DNA from: Bacillota bacterium
GTDB lineage: Bacteria; Bacillota; Clostridia; Clostridiales; Caloramatoraceae
Direction of reading: 5' to 3'
DNA: 41,158 bases
Assembly: GCA_023389275.1 (NCBI GenBank)
Contig: JAEWEN010000029.1
Span: 1 to 41,158 of the forward strand
The position numbers and the translations under genes were made by a program. Below are positions 1-6,974 of the stretch, in pieces. Within the stretch, counting starts at the first letter, position 1. Every line of letters begins with the position of its first letter. The notes beneath the pieces are model-generated. The model worked only from the letters and a program-made list of their open reading frames with translations, was not told where the DNA came from and did no database searches.

Positions 1-79
1 ATAGAAGCTTTAGCTATAGATGCTGTTAGTGGAAGAGGTCTTAATAAGTTATATCCTAAATGTAGAGAAGCTGCTAAAG
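1..79 (+). repeat. Displaced copy of rbgA codons 80-105
   Basis: These 79 bases match positions 399-477 inside rbgA with one difference (T at 72, C at 470). They stay in frame and encode the same residues as rbgA 80-105, then run directly into what looks like the end of rplS. The join falls at a shared GC[T/C]GCTAAAG. A real rbgA gene follows intact, so this is either a small local duplication or, more likely, a chimeric join at the edge of an assembled contig. Confidence 0.85.
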
Positions 80-99
80 TTAAAGAACTAATTAAATAG
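71..99 (+). CDS. rplS: Ribosomal protein L19, last residues (partial)
   Basis: Only the end of the reading frame is present: residues AAKVKELIK followed by TAG at 97-99. Ribosomal protein L19 of clostridia typically ends in a GKAAKVKE-type tail, and rplS commonly lies just upstream of rbgA in Firmicutes; both points are recalled family knowledge. The upstream part expected for L19 is replaced here by rbgA sequence. The identification rests on nine residues, the gene order and the terminator that follows. Confidence 0.55.
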
Positions 100-108
100 T
101 GACTTTTA

Positions 109-137
109 AATGGGGCTGCAATTGCGGTCCCATTTTT
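109..137 (+). terminator. Rho-independent terminator between rplS and rbgA
   Basis: AATGGG at 109-114 pairs with CCCATT at 129-134. The inner part can extend the stem through G-U pairs and GC/GC around an AATT loop, and the 3' arm runs into a short T tract. It lies 10 bases after the TAG at 97-99 and before the rbgA ribosome binding site. Confidence 0.75.
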
Positions 138-161
138 CATATACTTTAAGGAGGGATAAAT

Positions 162-1019
162 ATGAATATTCAATGGTATCCAGGTCATATGGCTAAAACA
201 AAAAGAGAGATAAAAGAGAATCTTAAACTTGTAGATGTTGTTATAGAATTATTAGATGCTAGAATACCTTTTAGTAGTAGAAATCCAGATCTTGATGAAA
301 TAATATCAGGTAAAGAAAAGTTAGTGCTTTTAAATAAAGCAGACCTTGCAAATGAAGGTGCAACTAATGAATGGATAAAATACTATAAAGAAAAGGGGAT
401 AGAAGCTTTAGCTATAGATGCTGTTAGTGGAAGAGGTCTTAATAAGTTATATCCTAAATGTAGAGAAGCCGCTAAAGAAAAAATAGAAAGACTTGAGAAA
501 AAGGGTATAATCGGAAAGCCTATTAGAGCTATGGTAACAGGTATACCAAACGTTGGTAAGTCTTCTCTTATAAATAAGTTAGGTGGAAAATCAACTGCTA
601 AAACAGGGGATAAGCCAGGGGTTACTAGAAGTAAACAATGGATAAAGGTTAATAAAGACTTTGAACTTCAAGACACTCCAGGTGTTTTATGGCCTAAATT
701 TGATGATGTAAAGGTAGCTCAAAAACTTGCATTTACAAGAGCTATTAAAGATGAAATATTAGACATTGAAGAGCTAGCATACTTTTTTGTAAAACATATT
801 CAAGAAACAAGTAAAAATGTTTTAGAAGAAAGATATAATGTAAACATAGATATAGATGATCCTTATGAAACAATGATGAATATAGGAAGAAAAAGAGGAT
901 GTGTTGTTTCAGGTGGGCATGTAGACACTGTTAGAGTATCAAATCTTATACTAGATGAATATAGAACAGGAAAACTAGGTAGATTAACCCTTGAAATGCC
1001 AAGCGATATAGAGGAATAA
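162..1019 (+). CDS. rbgA: Ribosome biogenesis GTPase RbgA (YlqF)
   Basis: Circularly permuted GTPase required for late maturation of the 50S ribosomal subunit. At 285 residues it has the usual length. The permuted order is visible: the G4 motif NKAD (58-61) comes before G1 GIPNVGKSS (127-135), then G3 DTPG (171-174), followed by a C-terminal helical RNA-binding region. The opening WYPGHMAK is characteristic of this family. The ATG at 162 follows AAGGAGGGATAAAT. rnhB starts one base after its stop, so the two are probably cotranscribed. Codons 80-105 are duplicated at the very start of the window. Confidence 0.96.
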   Translation: MNIQWYPGHMAKTKREIKENLKLVDVVIELLDARIPFSSRNPDLDEIISGKEKLVLLNKADLANEGATNEWIKYYKEKGIEALAIDAVSGRGLNKLYPKCREAAKEKIERLEKKGIIGKPIRAMVTGIPNVGKSSLINKLGGKSTAKTGDKPGVTRSKQWIKVNKDFELQDTPGVLWPKFDDVKVAQKLAFTRAIKDEILDIEELAYFFVKHIQETSKNVLEERYNVNIDIDDPYETMMNIGRKRGCVVSGGHVDTVRVSNLILDEYRTGKLGRLTLEMPSDIEE

Positions 1020-1020
1020 A

Positions 1021-1788
1021 ATGAAAAGTATAAAAGAAATAGCAGAGGAAATTAAAAAGTGTAGCTATAAAGATTTTCAGATTATGAAAGAAAATCTTGT
1101 AAATGATACTAGAAAAGGTGTAATTAAAGAAGTAGAAAAAAGAGAAAAGTATTTTATTAAGCTTCAAAAAGAGATTAATGAGTATAAAAATAGGCAAAGA
1201 TATGAAATAGAACTATTTAAAAAAGGATATTCTTTAATTGCAGGACTTGATGAAGTAGGACGTGGGCCTTTAGCAGGACCTGTATGTGCTGCAGCTGTTA
1301 TATTAGATCCAAAGTCTTCTTATTTAGGGGTTAAAGATTCTAAAAAATTATCTGAAAAGCAAAGAGAAGAGTTAAGTATTAAAATAAAAGAAACAGCTTT
1401 ATCATATTGTATAGCATATGCCACTCCACAGGAAATAGATGAAATAAATATTTTAAATGCAACTAAACTTGCTATGAAAAGAGCAATTGAGGGACTTAAT
1501 ATAAAACCTGATTATCTTCTTTTAGACGCAATAAATGTTAATGTAAATATTCCACAAAAATCTATTATAAAAGGAGACGACAATTCTATATCAATAGGGG
1601 CGGCTTCTATTATAGCAAAAGTTGAAAGAGATAATTATATGAAAGAAATTTCTAAAAAATATCCTTTTTATGATTTTGAAAATAACAAAGGATATGGAAC
1701 AGATTCACATATTAAAGGACTTAAAGAACATGGCCCATGTGAAATACATAGAAAATCCTTTATAAAAAGTATTTTAGGAGAGAATTAA
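1021..1788 (+). CDS. rnhB: Ribonuclease HII
   Basis: Endonuclease that cuts the RNA strand of RNA-DNA hybrids and removes misincorporated ribonucleotides. The family hallmark AGLDEVGRGPLAGPV begins near residue 74 and supplies acidic residues D77 and E78. DSKKLSE and LLLDAI (D168) supply the rest of the catalytic set. At 255 residues it carries the longer N-terminal extension (about 70 residues) seen in Firmicutes RNase HII. It starts one base after rbgA and its stop directly abuts the TTG of the yraN-family gene, so rbgA-rnhB-yraN look like one operon. Confidence 0.96.
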   Translation: MKSIKEIAEEIKKCSYKDFQIMKENLVNDTRKGVIKEVEKREKYFIKLQKEINEYKNRQRYEIELFKKGYSLIAGLDEVGRGPLAGPVCAAAVILDPKSSYLGVKDSKKLSEKQREELSIKIKETALSYCIAYATPQEIDEINILNATKLAMKRAIEGLNIKPDYLLLDAINVNVNIPQKSIIKGDDNSISIGAASIIAKVERDNYMKEISKKYPFYDFENNKGYGTDSHIKGLKEHGPCEIHRKSFIKSILGEN

Positions 1789-2139
1789 TTGAAAAATAAA
1801 GAGTTAGGTAATCTTGGTGAGAACATAGCTTGTAGTTATATTAAAGATTTAGGATATGAAATATTACAAAGAAACTTTAGAAGCAAAAAAGGCGAAATAG
1901 ATATTATATCGTATAAAAATAATATGATTATATTTACTGAGGTAAAAACAAGAAAAAGTTTTAGATATGGACTACCTATAGAATCAGTAGATATAAAAAA
2001 ACTAGAAACAATTAAGTATGTAGCAAGAGAGTATATAATATATAAAAAACTTTTTGATTATAAAATTAGATTTGATGTTATAGAAATTTATATGAAAGAT
2101 AATTCTTATAAAGTAAATTTAATAGAAAATGTAGTATAG
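1789..2139 (+). CDS. YraN/UPF0102 family endonuclease-like protein
   Basis: A 116-residue protein of the UPF0102 family, a small predicted nuclease of the Holliday-junction-resolvase-like fold often encoded next to rnhB. Family features visible are KELGNLGENIA at the N-terminus, then GEIDIIS and FTEVKTRK, which carry the D and E-x-K residues of a PD-(D/E)XK-like core. The start is TTG at 1789, immediately after the rnhB stop, with an AGGAGA ribosome binding site inside the end of rnhB. Its cellular role is not settled. The stop codon lies inside a terminator hairpin. Confidence 0.9.
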   Translation: MKNKELGNLGENIACSYIKDLGYEILQRNFRSKKGEIDIISYKNNMIIFTEVKTRKSFRYGLPIESVDIKKLETIKYVAREYIIYKKLFDYKIRFDVIEIYMKDNSYKVNLIENVV

Positions 2140-2158
2140 GCGCTAAATTAGCGCCTAT
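2136..2158. terminator. Bidirectional terminator between convergent genes
   Basis: ATAGGCGC at 2136-2143 and GCGCCTAT at 2151-2158 form a perfect 8-bp stem around TAAATTA. The hairpin overlaps the stop codon of the yraN-family gene and lies 3 bases from the end of the leftward holin gene, so it can end transcription from both sides. Confidence 0.8.
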
Positions 2159-2160
2159 AT

Positions 2161-2397
2161 TTAGTTTGTAGGATTTTCGTTACTAGATTCGCTAAGAGAT
2201 TTATCATCAGAGAACCATTTTGAAGATGTTGTTGGATTACTTATAATACCTGCCATAACTAAAATTGATAAAAGAGAGTTTATAATTTCAGTATAATTAG
2301 AAGGTAAAATATCTAAACCAAATCCTTGTAAAACTAAGGGTATAAATGATGCTACAGCAAGCCAAAGACCGTAGTTTTTCCATCTAGTTTTATCCAT
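2161..2397 (-). CDS. Phage-type holin, phi LC3 / Phage_holin_1-like
   Basis: A 78-residue protein resembling small holins of the Phage_holin_1 (phi LC3) group. It has an N-terminal WKNYGLWLAVASFIPLVLQ membrane segment, a second hydrophobic segment (NSLLSILVMAGII), then NPTT and a polar tail. Holins form membrane lesions that release an endolysin. It lies 12 bases downstream of the M15 peptidase gene on the same strand, so the two form a lysis cassette. The cassette is outside the att-bounded prophage, which carries its own holin and amidase. It may be a prophage remnant or a chromosomal release module. Confidence 0.8.
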   Translation of the reverse strand: MDKTRWKNYGLWLAVASFIPLVLQGFGLDILPSNYTEIINSLLSILVMAGIISNPTTSSKWFSDDKSLSESSNENPTN

Positions 2398-2409
2398 AAA
2401 ATCACTTCC

Positions 2410-3069
2410 TTATTTAAATAAAGCTTCAAAAGTTGCTTTTCCAACAATACCGTCAACTGAAAGGCCCTTTGATTTTTGAAAAGCTTCTACTGCAGATTTT
2501 GTTTTTTCACCAAACACGCCATCAATAGAAGAAATTTTAAATCCTAGACTTGAAAGTTTTTTCTGAAGGTTAGTAATATCATCACCTTTTAAATATGGAG
2601 ATTCAAGTTTTAATACTCTTTTTAGAGTAGGAGTTGAAACTGTTTTTGAAGGTTCAGAAGTAGATGGCCTTTTTCCATTTAAAAGATCTTTAATAGTAAG
2701 TCCATTTGTCCATTGAAAATGAGGATAATCTTTAAAACTTCTCCAACTTCCACCCCATTCAAGACCAATAGATTCACCTATTTTTCCTGCTTTAGAATAT
2801 AGAGCTTCATCATCCCAAACTATAGCTCCATTTTTCTTTATAGCTATATCAAAGGCAAGTCCATAGTTATGCATTGAATAGCCTCCCTTAGCATTTGTAA
2901 CAATTTTGCCAGGCTTAGTTCTTCCTTGAGCATAAAGTTCATCTTGTTCTAAACTAGTTCTTAAAGTTTGAGTTATTATAACATCTAATCCTTGAGCTTT
3001 ACATTTTTCTAGAAATTTTTCTGCAAGTGTTTTAACATATGAATTCAAAAGAGATAAGTCTCTAGACAA
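2410..3069 (-). CDS. M15 family peptidoglycan peptidase with PG-binding domain
   Basis: Endolysin-like L-alanyl-D-glutamate or D,D-peptidase of the VanY/CwlK type. With the start chosen here it has 219 residues. The catalytic region contains SMHNYGLAFDIA (zinc ligands H67 and D74) and YPHFQW (H117). A PG_binding_1-like repeat fills roughly residues 150-219 (YLKGDDITNLQKKLSSLGF, then DGVFGEKTKSAVEAFQ). I place the start at TTG 3069-3067 because AAAGGAG lies 8 bases upstream. An in-frame ATG at 3087 overlaps that ribosome binding site and is unlikely to be used. There is no obvious signal peptide, so release probably depends on the adjacent holin. Confidence 0.88.
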   Translation of the reverse strand: MSRDLSLLNSYVKTLAEKFLEKCKAQGLDVIITQTLRTSLEQDELYAQGRTKPGKIVTNAKGGYSMHNYGLAFDIAIKKNGAIVWDDEALYSKAGKIGESIGLEWGGSWRSFKDYPHFQWTNGLTIKDLLNGKRPSTSEPSKTVSTPTLKRVLKLESPYLKGDDITNLQKKLSSLGFKISSIDGVFGEKTKSAVEAFQKSKGLSVDGIVGKATFEALFK

Positions 3070-3231
3070 TAAAATCACTCCTTTCATTTTCTATTATAAA
3101 TTATGCATTTACATAATATTTGTTACTATAAACAATGTAAATTGTTAGATGTTATATTTATTAAATAGGAATTATTACATTCAAATGTGGATAATATATT
3201 TAATATAAAACTATTTGTATAAGGAGATTTT

Positions 3232-3846
3232 ATGGTAATTATGGATGATATTTTTAATGATATAGATATTCACATATTATATGACGAAGTTCCATCACAA
3301 TTTTTAAATAGAATTTATAATAATGATTTATTTAGAAAAGAGCCATTTAATTTATTATATAGATTAAAGGAAACACAACAGTCTCTAAAGTATCATCCAG
3401 AAGGAAATGTATGGAATCATACTATGATGGTTGTAGATGAGGCTGCTAAAAGAAGAGAAAAAAGTAAAAATCAAAGAGAATTTATGTGGGCAGCATTGCT
3501 ACATGATATAGGTAAACCTTCTACTACTAAAATGAAAAAAGAAAGAATTGTTTCATATGATCATGATAAAGAAGGTGCAGAGCTTGCAAAAAGATTCCTT
3601 AAAAACTTTACAGGAAATATTGAATTTATAAATAATGTATCATCTCTTGTTAGATGGCATATGCAAATATTATTTGTTGTTAAAGATATGCAATTTGCAC
3701 AAATTTCTAAAATGAAAAAAGAAGTAGATATAGAAGAGGTAGCACTTTTAGGACTTTGTGATAGGCTAGGTAGAGGTGGAGCTATTAGAGCAGATGAAGA
3801 AGAAAATATTAGAATATTTATAGAAAAATGTAAAAAAGATCTATAG
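3232..3846 (+). CDS. HD-domain phosphohydrolase
   Basis: A 204-residue HD-superfamily metal-dependent phosphohydrolase, resembling the HD domain attached to some bacterial tRNA nucleotidyltransferases. Metal-binding residues are visible in order: H63 (VWNHTMMVVDEA), H91-D92 in ALLHDIGKP, H111 (SYDHDKEGAEL) and D177 (GLCDRLG). The substrate cannot be told from sequence. The ATG at 3232 has AAGGAG 5 bases upstream, better spaced than the ATG at 3241. The gene ends in a strong terminator shared with the 3' side of the convergent tRNA-Leu gene. Confidence 0.85.
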   Translation: MVIMDDIFNDIDIHILYDEVPSQFLNRIYNNDLFRKEPFNLLYRLKETQQSLKYHPEGNVWNHTMMVVDEAAKRREKSKNQREFMWAALLHDIGKPSTTKMKKERIVSYDHDKEGAELAKRFLKNFTGNIEFINNVSSLVRWHMQILFVVKDMQFAQISKMKKEVDIEEVALLGLCDRLGRGGAIRADEEENIRIFIEKCKKDL

Positions 3847-3865
3847 CATTTGCTATAGATCTTTT
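3837..3865. terminator. Terminator after the HD gene, next to tRNA-Leu
   Basis: AGATCTATAGC at 3837-3847 pairs with GCTATAGATCT at 3852-3862 around ATTT, followed by T residues. It starts inside the last codons of the HD hydrolase and ends at the encoded CCA of the convergent tRNA. An A tract on the 5' side means it could also serve the leftward tRNA transcript. Confidence 0.8.
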
Positions 3866-3947
3866 TGGTACCACTGGTGGGACTCGAACCCACACGGTTG
3901 CCCTCTCGATTTTGAGTCGAGTGCGTCTGCCATTCCGCCACAGTGGC
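3866..3947 (-). tRNA. tRNA-Leu(CAA), phage attachment site
   Basis: Read leftward, the acceptor GCCACTG at 3947-3941 pairs with CAGTGGT (one G-U), followed by an encoded A-CCA ending at 3866. The anticodon stem CTCGA/TCGAG holds the loop CTCAAAA, giving anticodon CAA. The variable arm is long, as in tRNA-Leu, and the T arm contains GGTTCGAGTCC. Its 5' half and promoter lie within the left att repeat, so the functional gene is a host-phage hybrid. Confidence 0.93.
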
Positions 3948-3997
3948 ACAATACCTAATTATTTTATCATAGATATATTTACCAGTCAAATTTTAAA
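3907..3997. repeat. attL, 91-bp direct repeat
   Basis: Matches 39807-39897 at 90 of 91 positions; the difference is C at 3949 against T at 39849. Identity begins at the anticodon stem-loop (CGATTTTGAGTCGA) and runs through the 5' half of the tRNA and its promoter. Beyond it the two sides still align after a 5-base gap (TTTATAAAAATA). The 7-base anticodon loop flanked by inverted TCGA arms is the expected kind of tyrosine-recombinase crossover site. Confidence 0.93.
3961..3989 (-). promoter_or_regulatory. tRNA-Leu promoter, phage-derived copy
   Basis: Read leftward, TTGACT (3989-3984), a 17-base spacer and TAAAAT (3966-3961) form a sigma-A-type promoter 13 bases before the tRNA 5' end. It lies wholly inside the 91-bp direct repeat, so in the lysogen the tRNA is transcribed from the promoter copy carried in by the prophage. 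The displaced host copy remains at 39861-39889. Confidence 0.8.
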
Positions 3998-4111
3998 CTT
4001 AAATTTATAAAAATACAGTAGAGACTGAGGGTTGAAATACCTACATACTAAATCAAAACACTACATTCTATATTGAATATCATACCACTGCTATATATTA
4101 ATCGTTTTCTA

Positions 4112-4129
4112 CATATACGATTTTGGTTT
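4112..4129 (+). repeat. Candidate integrase arm site, left copy
   Basis: CATATACGATTTTGGTTT occurs here and, perfectly inverted, at 39710-39727. Both lie within about 120 bases of the att repeats, on opposite sides of the core in the circular phage. This layout fits arm-type sites of a tyrosine integrase; binding is inferred. Confidence 0.5.
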
Positions 4130-4179
4130 ATGTAATTTTACACAATTATATACAATATTAATTACAATGTCAATTAAGC

Positions 4180-4224
4180 AAGAGTGTTATTTTATATTAA
4201 AATTAGAGATAAAATAACACTCTT
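4180..4224. terminator. Strong hairpin at left prophage end
   Basis: AAGAGTGTTATTTTAT (4180-4195) is perfectly complementary to ATAAAATAACACTCTT (4209-4224) around a 13-base loop, followed by TATTTAT on the rightward side. No gene precedes it within the prophage, so it may insulate the Bro-N gene from readthrough out of the att region. Confidence 0.5.
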
Positions 4225-4275
4225 TATTTATAATGAAATTAAAAGACAAATAACGACAAAATAATACAAAAAATC

Positions 4276-4304
4276 TTTACATAAATAATCTAATAATTTA
4301 TAAT
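4276..4304 (+). promoter_or_regulatory. Promoter for the Bro-N gene
   Basis: TTTACA (4276-4281), 17-base spacer, TATAAT (4299-4304), about 48 bases before the ATG at 4353. A separate promoter lets this gene be expressed independently of the rightward early promoter near 5939, possibly in the lysogen. Confidence 0.6.
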
Positions 4305-4352
4305 TACATAGTAATATTTTTTATACAAAAGATAAGAAAATATGGAGGAAAA

Positions 4353-5261
4353 ATGTTAAAATTAAATTTTAGAGGAAAAGAATTTCATGCTATTAGATGG
4401 GAAGAAAGAGTAGGCTTTCTTAATACAGAAATTTATAAAGTTTTAAATTTACCCTATAAAGAGTACATAACAAGGTATTGTAAAAATAGTGATGATATTG
4501 AAGAAGGAATTGACTATGAAATTTTACAGGGAAGTAGAGGATTTAAATTTAAGAATCAGTTAAAGAGTAAAGGTATCAATTTTAGATTTTCTAAAATTTT
4601 ATTTATATACGATACTGGATTGGTGAAGTTGTTAGATAATTTTAATGATGAAGAAAGAGAAGGATTTAAAGAATATCTAAAAGAAAATAATATATGTTAC
4701 TTTGACGGAAAAAATGTTCAGGAAAAATTACAGATTTTTTCTAGTGATTATTCTCAATATATAGTTAAATATAAAGGTTTTGATTGTAGAGTTCTTGAAT
4801 TAGATGGAGAAAAGTGGGTAGTAGGTGTTGATATTTGTAATATATTAAATTTAAATGGAAGCTTAATAGACAAAATCCCCTTTGAAAATAAGAGAGTAGT
4901 TGATGCTATATTAAAAAGTAATGCAAATAATAAACTTAGGGTAATAAACATCCAAGGAATTTATACATTACTTGAATATAGTAATAATGATGATATTCGT
5001 GACTTTGAAAAATGGACTGAAAGGATTTTTTCAAGAGTAGAAATAGAAGAGAAGGGTGAACAAATGAAAATAGATTTATCAAAAGATACAAATAAGGAAA
5101 AGGAAACAACTGAATTTTCAAAAAACATATATAAAAAACAACAGGAAGAAAAAGATTTATCTAGAGCTTATGATACTATTGAGGTTATAGGAAATATGTC
5201 TATACCTGATAATATAAAAGTGGAAATTATATCTTCTATTTTAGCAAAAGAGGTACTATAG
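4353..5261 (+). CDS. Bro-N domain antirepressor-like protein
   Basis: A 302-residue protein with a Bro-N-like unit in the middle, roughly residues 130-225: FDCRVLELDGEKWVVGVDICNIL, then VINIQGIYTLLEYS and DFEKWTERIF. This follows the usual Bro-N order of a beta hairpin with W-x-V, a D-[IV] helix and a closing F-x-x-W helix. The first 115 residues look like a second, more diverged copy (AIRWEERVGFLNTEIYKVL). The C-terminal part is charged and helical. Bro-N proteins in phages often act as DNA-binding antirepressors; that role here is inferred from family and from proximity to the repressor, towards which the gene is convergent. The start follows TATGGAGGAAAA. Confidence 0.7.
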   Translation: MLKLNFRGKEFHAIRWEERVGFLNTEIYKVLNLPYKEYITRYCKNSDDIEEGIDYEILQGSRGFKFKNQLKSKGINFRFSKILFIYDTGLVKLLDNFNDEEREGFKEYLKENNICYFDGKNVQEKLQIFSSDYSQYIVKYKGFDCRVLELDGEKWVVGVDICNILNLNGSLIDKIPFENKRVVDAILKSNANNKLRVINIQGIYTLLEYSNNDDIRDFEKWTERIFSRVEIEEKGEQMKIDLSKDTNKEKETTEFSKNIYKKQQEEKDLSRAYDTIEVIGNMSIPDNIKVEIISSILAKEVL

Positions 5262-5288
5262 ATGAAGAAATTTATTTTAAGAATGAAA

Positions 5289-5371
5289 AGTGGATGGAAA
5301 AACTAAATCTAAAATAATAGTCTATACATCCACTTATAGTGATATAAAATATTGCGAGTATTTCATATCAC
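5289..5371. other. Two hairpins between Bro-N gene and repressor
   Basis: AGTGGATG (5289-5296) pairs with CATCCACT (5327-5334). Next to it, GTGATAT (5339-5345) pairs with ATATCAC (5365-5371), with AAATA/TATTT extending the stem after one A-C mismatch. Neither has a clear T tract. No gene is supported between 5262 and 5558, apart from a 14-codon frame at 5262 that I do not call. Confidence 0.45.
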
Positions 5372-5479
5372 AAAGATAAAAAGTATACAAGTAAAAGATA
5401 TATCTAAATAGGGAATATGTCAATGATTACATAAAAGATTCTTTTATGATACATTCTTTGGTATAAAAAATATTCAAAT

Positions 5480-5518
5480 AATAAAGCTAATGCAAAATAT
5501 ACTTGCATTAGCTTTATT
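5480..5518. terminator. Bidirectional terminator before the repressor end
   Basis: AATAAAGCTAATGCAA (5480-5495) is perfectly complementary to TTGCATTAGCTTTATT (5503-5518). T-rich sequence follows on both strands. It lies between the convergent Bro-N and repressor genes. Confidence 0.85.
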
Positions 5519-5558
5519 TTATTGTTTGTAATACTAATATATTATACTGGTGAATATT

Positions 5559-5768
5559 TTATTTATCTTCTAATTTAATAATCTCATCTAGCTCACAACC
5601 CAATACATCACATATTTTTTCAAGATTTTCGAATTTAACAGAATGAGTTTCATTGTTAATCATTTTTCCAAGGCTCTTTGCTGTAATACCTGTTTCTTTA
5701 GCTAACCAATAAGCACTTTTATTTATTTCATTTAACTTTTCCTTTAATGTAAATATTACTTTTCTCAT
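5559..5768 (-). CDS. XRE-family transcriptional repressor
   Basis: A 69-residue, single-domain Cro/C1-type helix-turn-helix protein. The fold is visible as LKEKLNEINKSAYWLAKETGITAKSLGKMINNETHSVKFENLEKICDVLGCELDEII, with the recognition turn at about residues 18-38. It has no dimerisation or peptidase domain, so it is at the small end for a lysogeny repressor. It is the only gene in the immunity region facing away from the early genes and has its own promoter over inverted operator-like repeats, so it is the best candidate for lysogeny control. GGAGG lies 12-13 bases before the ATG at 5768. Confidence 0.85.
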   Translation of the reverse strand: MRKVIFTLKEKLNEINKSAYWLAKETGITAKSLGKMINNETHSVKFENLEKICDVLGCELDEIIKLEDK

Positions 5769-5837
5769 TATTGAAAAATCCTCCTATATAAGTTAATATA
5801 TACTATATAATATAGTAATTAATACTACTTAACTATT

Positions 5838-5967
5838 ATATTATCTTAAAAACTAATAGTAGTCAACTTACATTACTATATTTATTATACATTTTAGTAT
5901 TAAATTACAATAATAGTCGTATAATACTATATTAGTAGTTGACGACTATTAAAAATGTTGCTATAAT
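5838..5967. promoter_or_regulatory. Divergent lysogeny switch: two promoters, operator repeats
   Basis: Rightward promoter: TTGACG (5939-5944), 17 bases, TATAAT (5962-5967). Leftward promoter: TTGACT (5866-5861), 17 bases, TAATAT (5843-5838). The two -35 regions sit in matching sites: GTTGACGACTATTA at 5938-5951 and, inverted, TAATAGTAGTCAAC at 5854-5867 (13 of 14 match). A further half-site TAATAGTCGT (5911-5920) is the exact inverse of ACGACTATTA (5942-5951). Repressor bound over the -35 boxes would switch both directions. Confidence 0.75.
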
Positions 5968-6053
5968 TAGAGATGTAAAGAAGAAAAAGGATTTTCTTTA
6001 CACACTTAACTGTAAAATATTTTAAAATATACAAAATTTAGGGGGATTAAAAC

Positions 6054-6452
6054 GTGAAAAATAAAATAATGGATGCTATTAGAGTAGCTCAGCAAGTAAA
6101 AATGCTAAAAAGAGAATTAACAAGAAGAGATGTTACAATAGGAACTGATAACTTTAAAATGGAAATAAAAGATGTTCTTGTTACTACCGCAAATTCGTGG
6201 ATGGGTGAAGGGTTTTCAATAATGGATACAGATTTTAACTCTAATATTATAGTTGGAAGCATAACAAACATAACTAGATCCACAAACCAAGATGGGGAGC
6301 TTGAAATTGAAGTTGAATCACTACACAGTAATTACATTATTACTAGAAAGAAATTAACTACAGCAAAGATATTAAAGTTAGCATACTTAAATTTAAAATA
6401 TATGTATGTTTATCTTAAAAATACAATAGCTTATAAATTAGCTACAAACTAA
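6054..6452 (+). CDS. Early phage protein, unknown
   Basis: A 132-residue protein of a family I do not recognise. It starts at GTG 6054 after AGGGGGAT and is the first gene downstream of the rightward early promoter (-10 at 5962-5967), leaving an untranslated leader of about 80 bases. The N-terminal 25 residues are basic and helical (VAQQVKMLKRELTRRD). A beta-rich middle follows, and the C-terminus is rich in K and Y. There is no transmembrane segment and no catalytic motif that I can identify. It shares a TTTAGGGGGAT leader motif with the next gene. Confidence 0.7.
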   Translation: MKNKIMDAIRVAQQVKMLKRELTRRDVTIGTDNFKMEIKDVLVTTANSWMGEGFSIMDTDFNSNIIVGSITNITRSTNQDGELEIEVESLHSNYIITRKKLTTAKILKLAYLNLKYMYVYLKNTIAYKLATN

Positions 6453-6489
6453 TAAAGCATTTAAAATAATTTTTTAGGGGGATATAAAA

Positions 6490-6918
6490 ATGATATTAAC
6501 ACAAACAGTAAATAAATCTAATTCTAAAGTTAATCTTAATTTAAATCTAAATGGTGATGTACTTTATAGATGTTTGAAAGAGGATTTAAGATATAAAAAA
6601 GGCTATAGAGTTATAAATGAAATAATTAATTTAGAGGAACTTGTGAGAACTAAAATAAGTGAAGATCTGAATGAAATGTCTGTAAGTTTATGTGCTGGTG
6701 GAGAGATAGATAAAGAGTTTTATTGTTGCAAGGTAAATATAAAAGCAGAAGGTAACAATCTAACACTAGAAGTTGTGGACACATTCGACTATTATGATGA
6801 ACTTGGATTTGTTGGAAAGGTAGTAACCATAGAAGATATTGTATCAGTTAAAAATGATTTATCAGGATACATCATAAAAAATGCAGAAAATAATATGTAT
6901 ATAGTTGAATTTGAATAG
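6490..6918 (+). CDS. Early phage protein, unknown
   Basis: A 142-residue acidic protein that I do not recognise. It starts at ATG 6490 after TTTAGGGGGATATAAAA, nearly the same leader as the preceding gene, which suggests joint translation control. Sequence alternates short beta segments (VNLNLNLNGDVLY, FYCCKVNIKAEG, LTLEVVDTFDYYDE) with one helix, as in a small single-domain protein. It is followed by a hairpin and the long structured leader of the RNA polymerase gene. Its position between the early promoter and the polymerase suggests an early regulatory or host-takeover role; that is inference only. Confidence 0.7.
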   Translation: MILTQTVNKSNSKVNLNLNLNGDVLYRCLKEDLRYKKGYRVINEIINLEELVRTKISEDLNEMSVSLCAGGEIDKEFYCCKVNIKAEGNNLTLEVVDTFDYYDELGFVGKVVTIEDIVSVKNDLSGYIIKNAENNMYIVEFE

Positions 6919-6924
6919 AAAAAA

Positions 6925-6948
6925 AGTATAGTTTTAAAATACTATACT
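6925..6948 (+). terminator. Hairpin after the 6490-6918 gene
   Basis: AGTATAGT (6925-6932) and ACTATACT (6941-6948) form a perfect stem that follows an A tract. The T tract after it (AATGTTTTAC) is weak, so this may be a partial terminator or part of the polymerase leader. Confidence 0.45.
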
Positions 6949-6974
6949 AATGTTTTACAAAGTTATATTTCAGT

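Larger units (their letters stand above)
3998..4352. other. Left prophage end, non-coding
   Basis: A 355-base stretch with no gene I can support. It holds an 18-base sequence at 4112-4129 repeated inverted at 39710-39727, a strong hairpin (16-bp arms at 4180-4195 and 4209-4224, with ATAAAATAACACTC in the 3' arm) that could end transcription crossing the att junction, and a promoter at 4276-4304. In the excised circle this stretch would be the left arm of attP. Confidence 0.75.

Noticed and set aside
3561..3989. Leftward reading frame across the HD gene and tRNA
   Set aside because: It is antisense to a clear HD-domain gene and reads through the tRNA, so it is a shadow frame.
5262..5306. 14-codon reading frame after the Bro-N gene
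   Set aside because: Too short, with no ribosome binding site beyond the preceding gene's end and no supporting feature.
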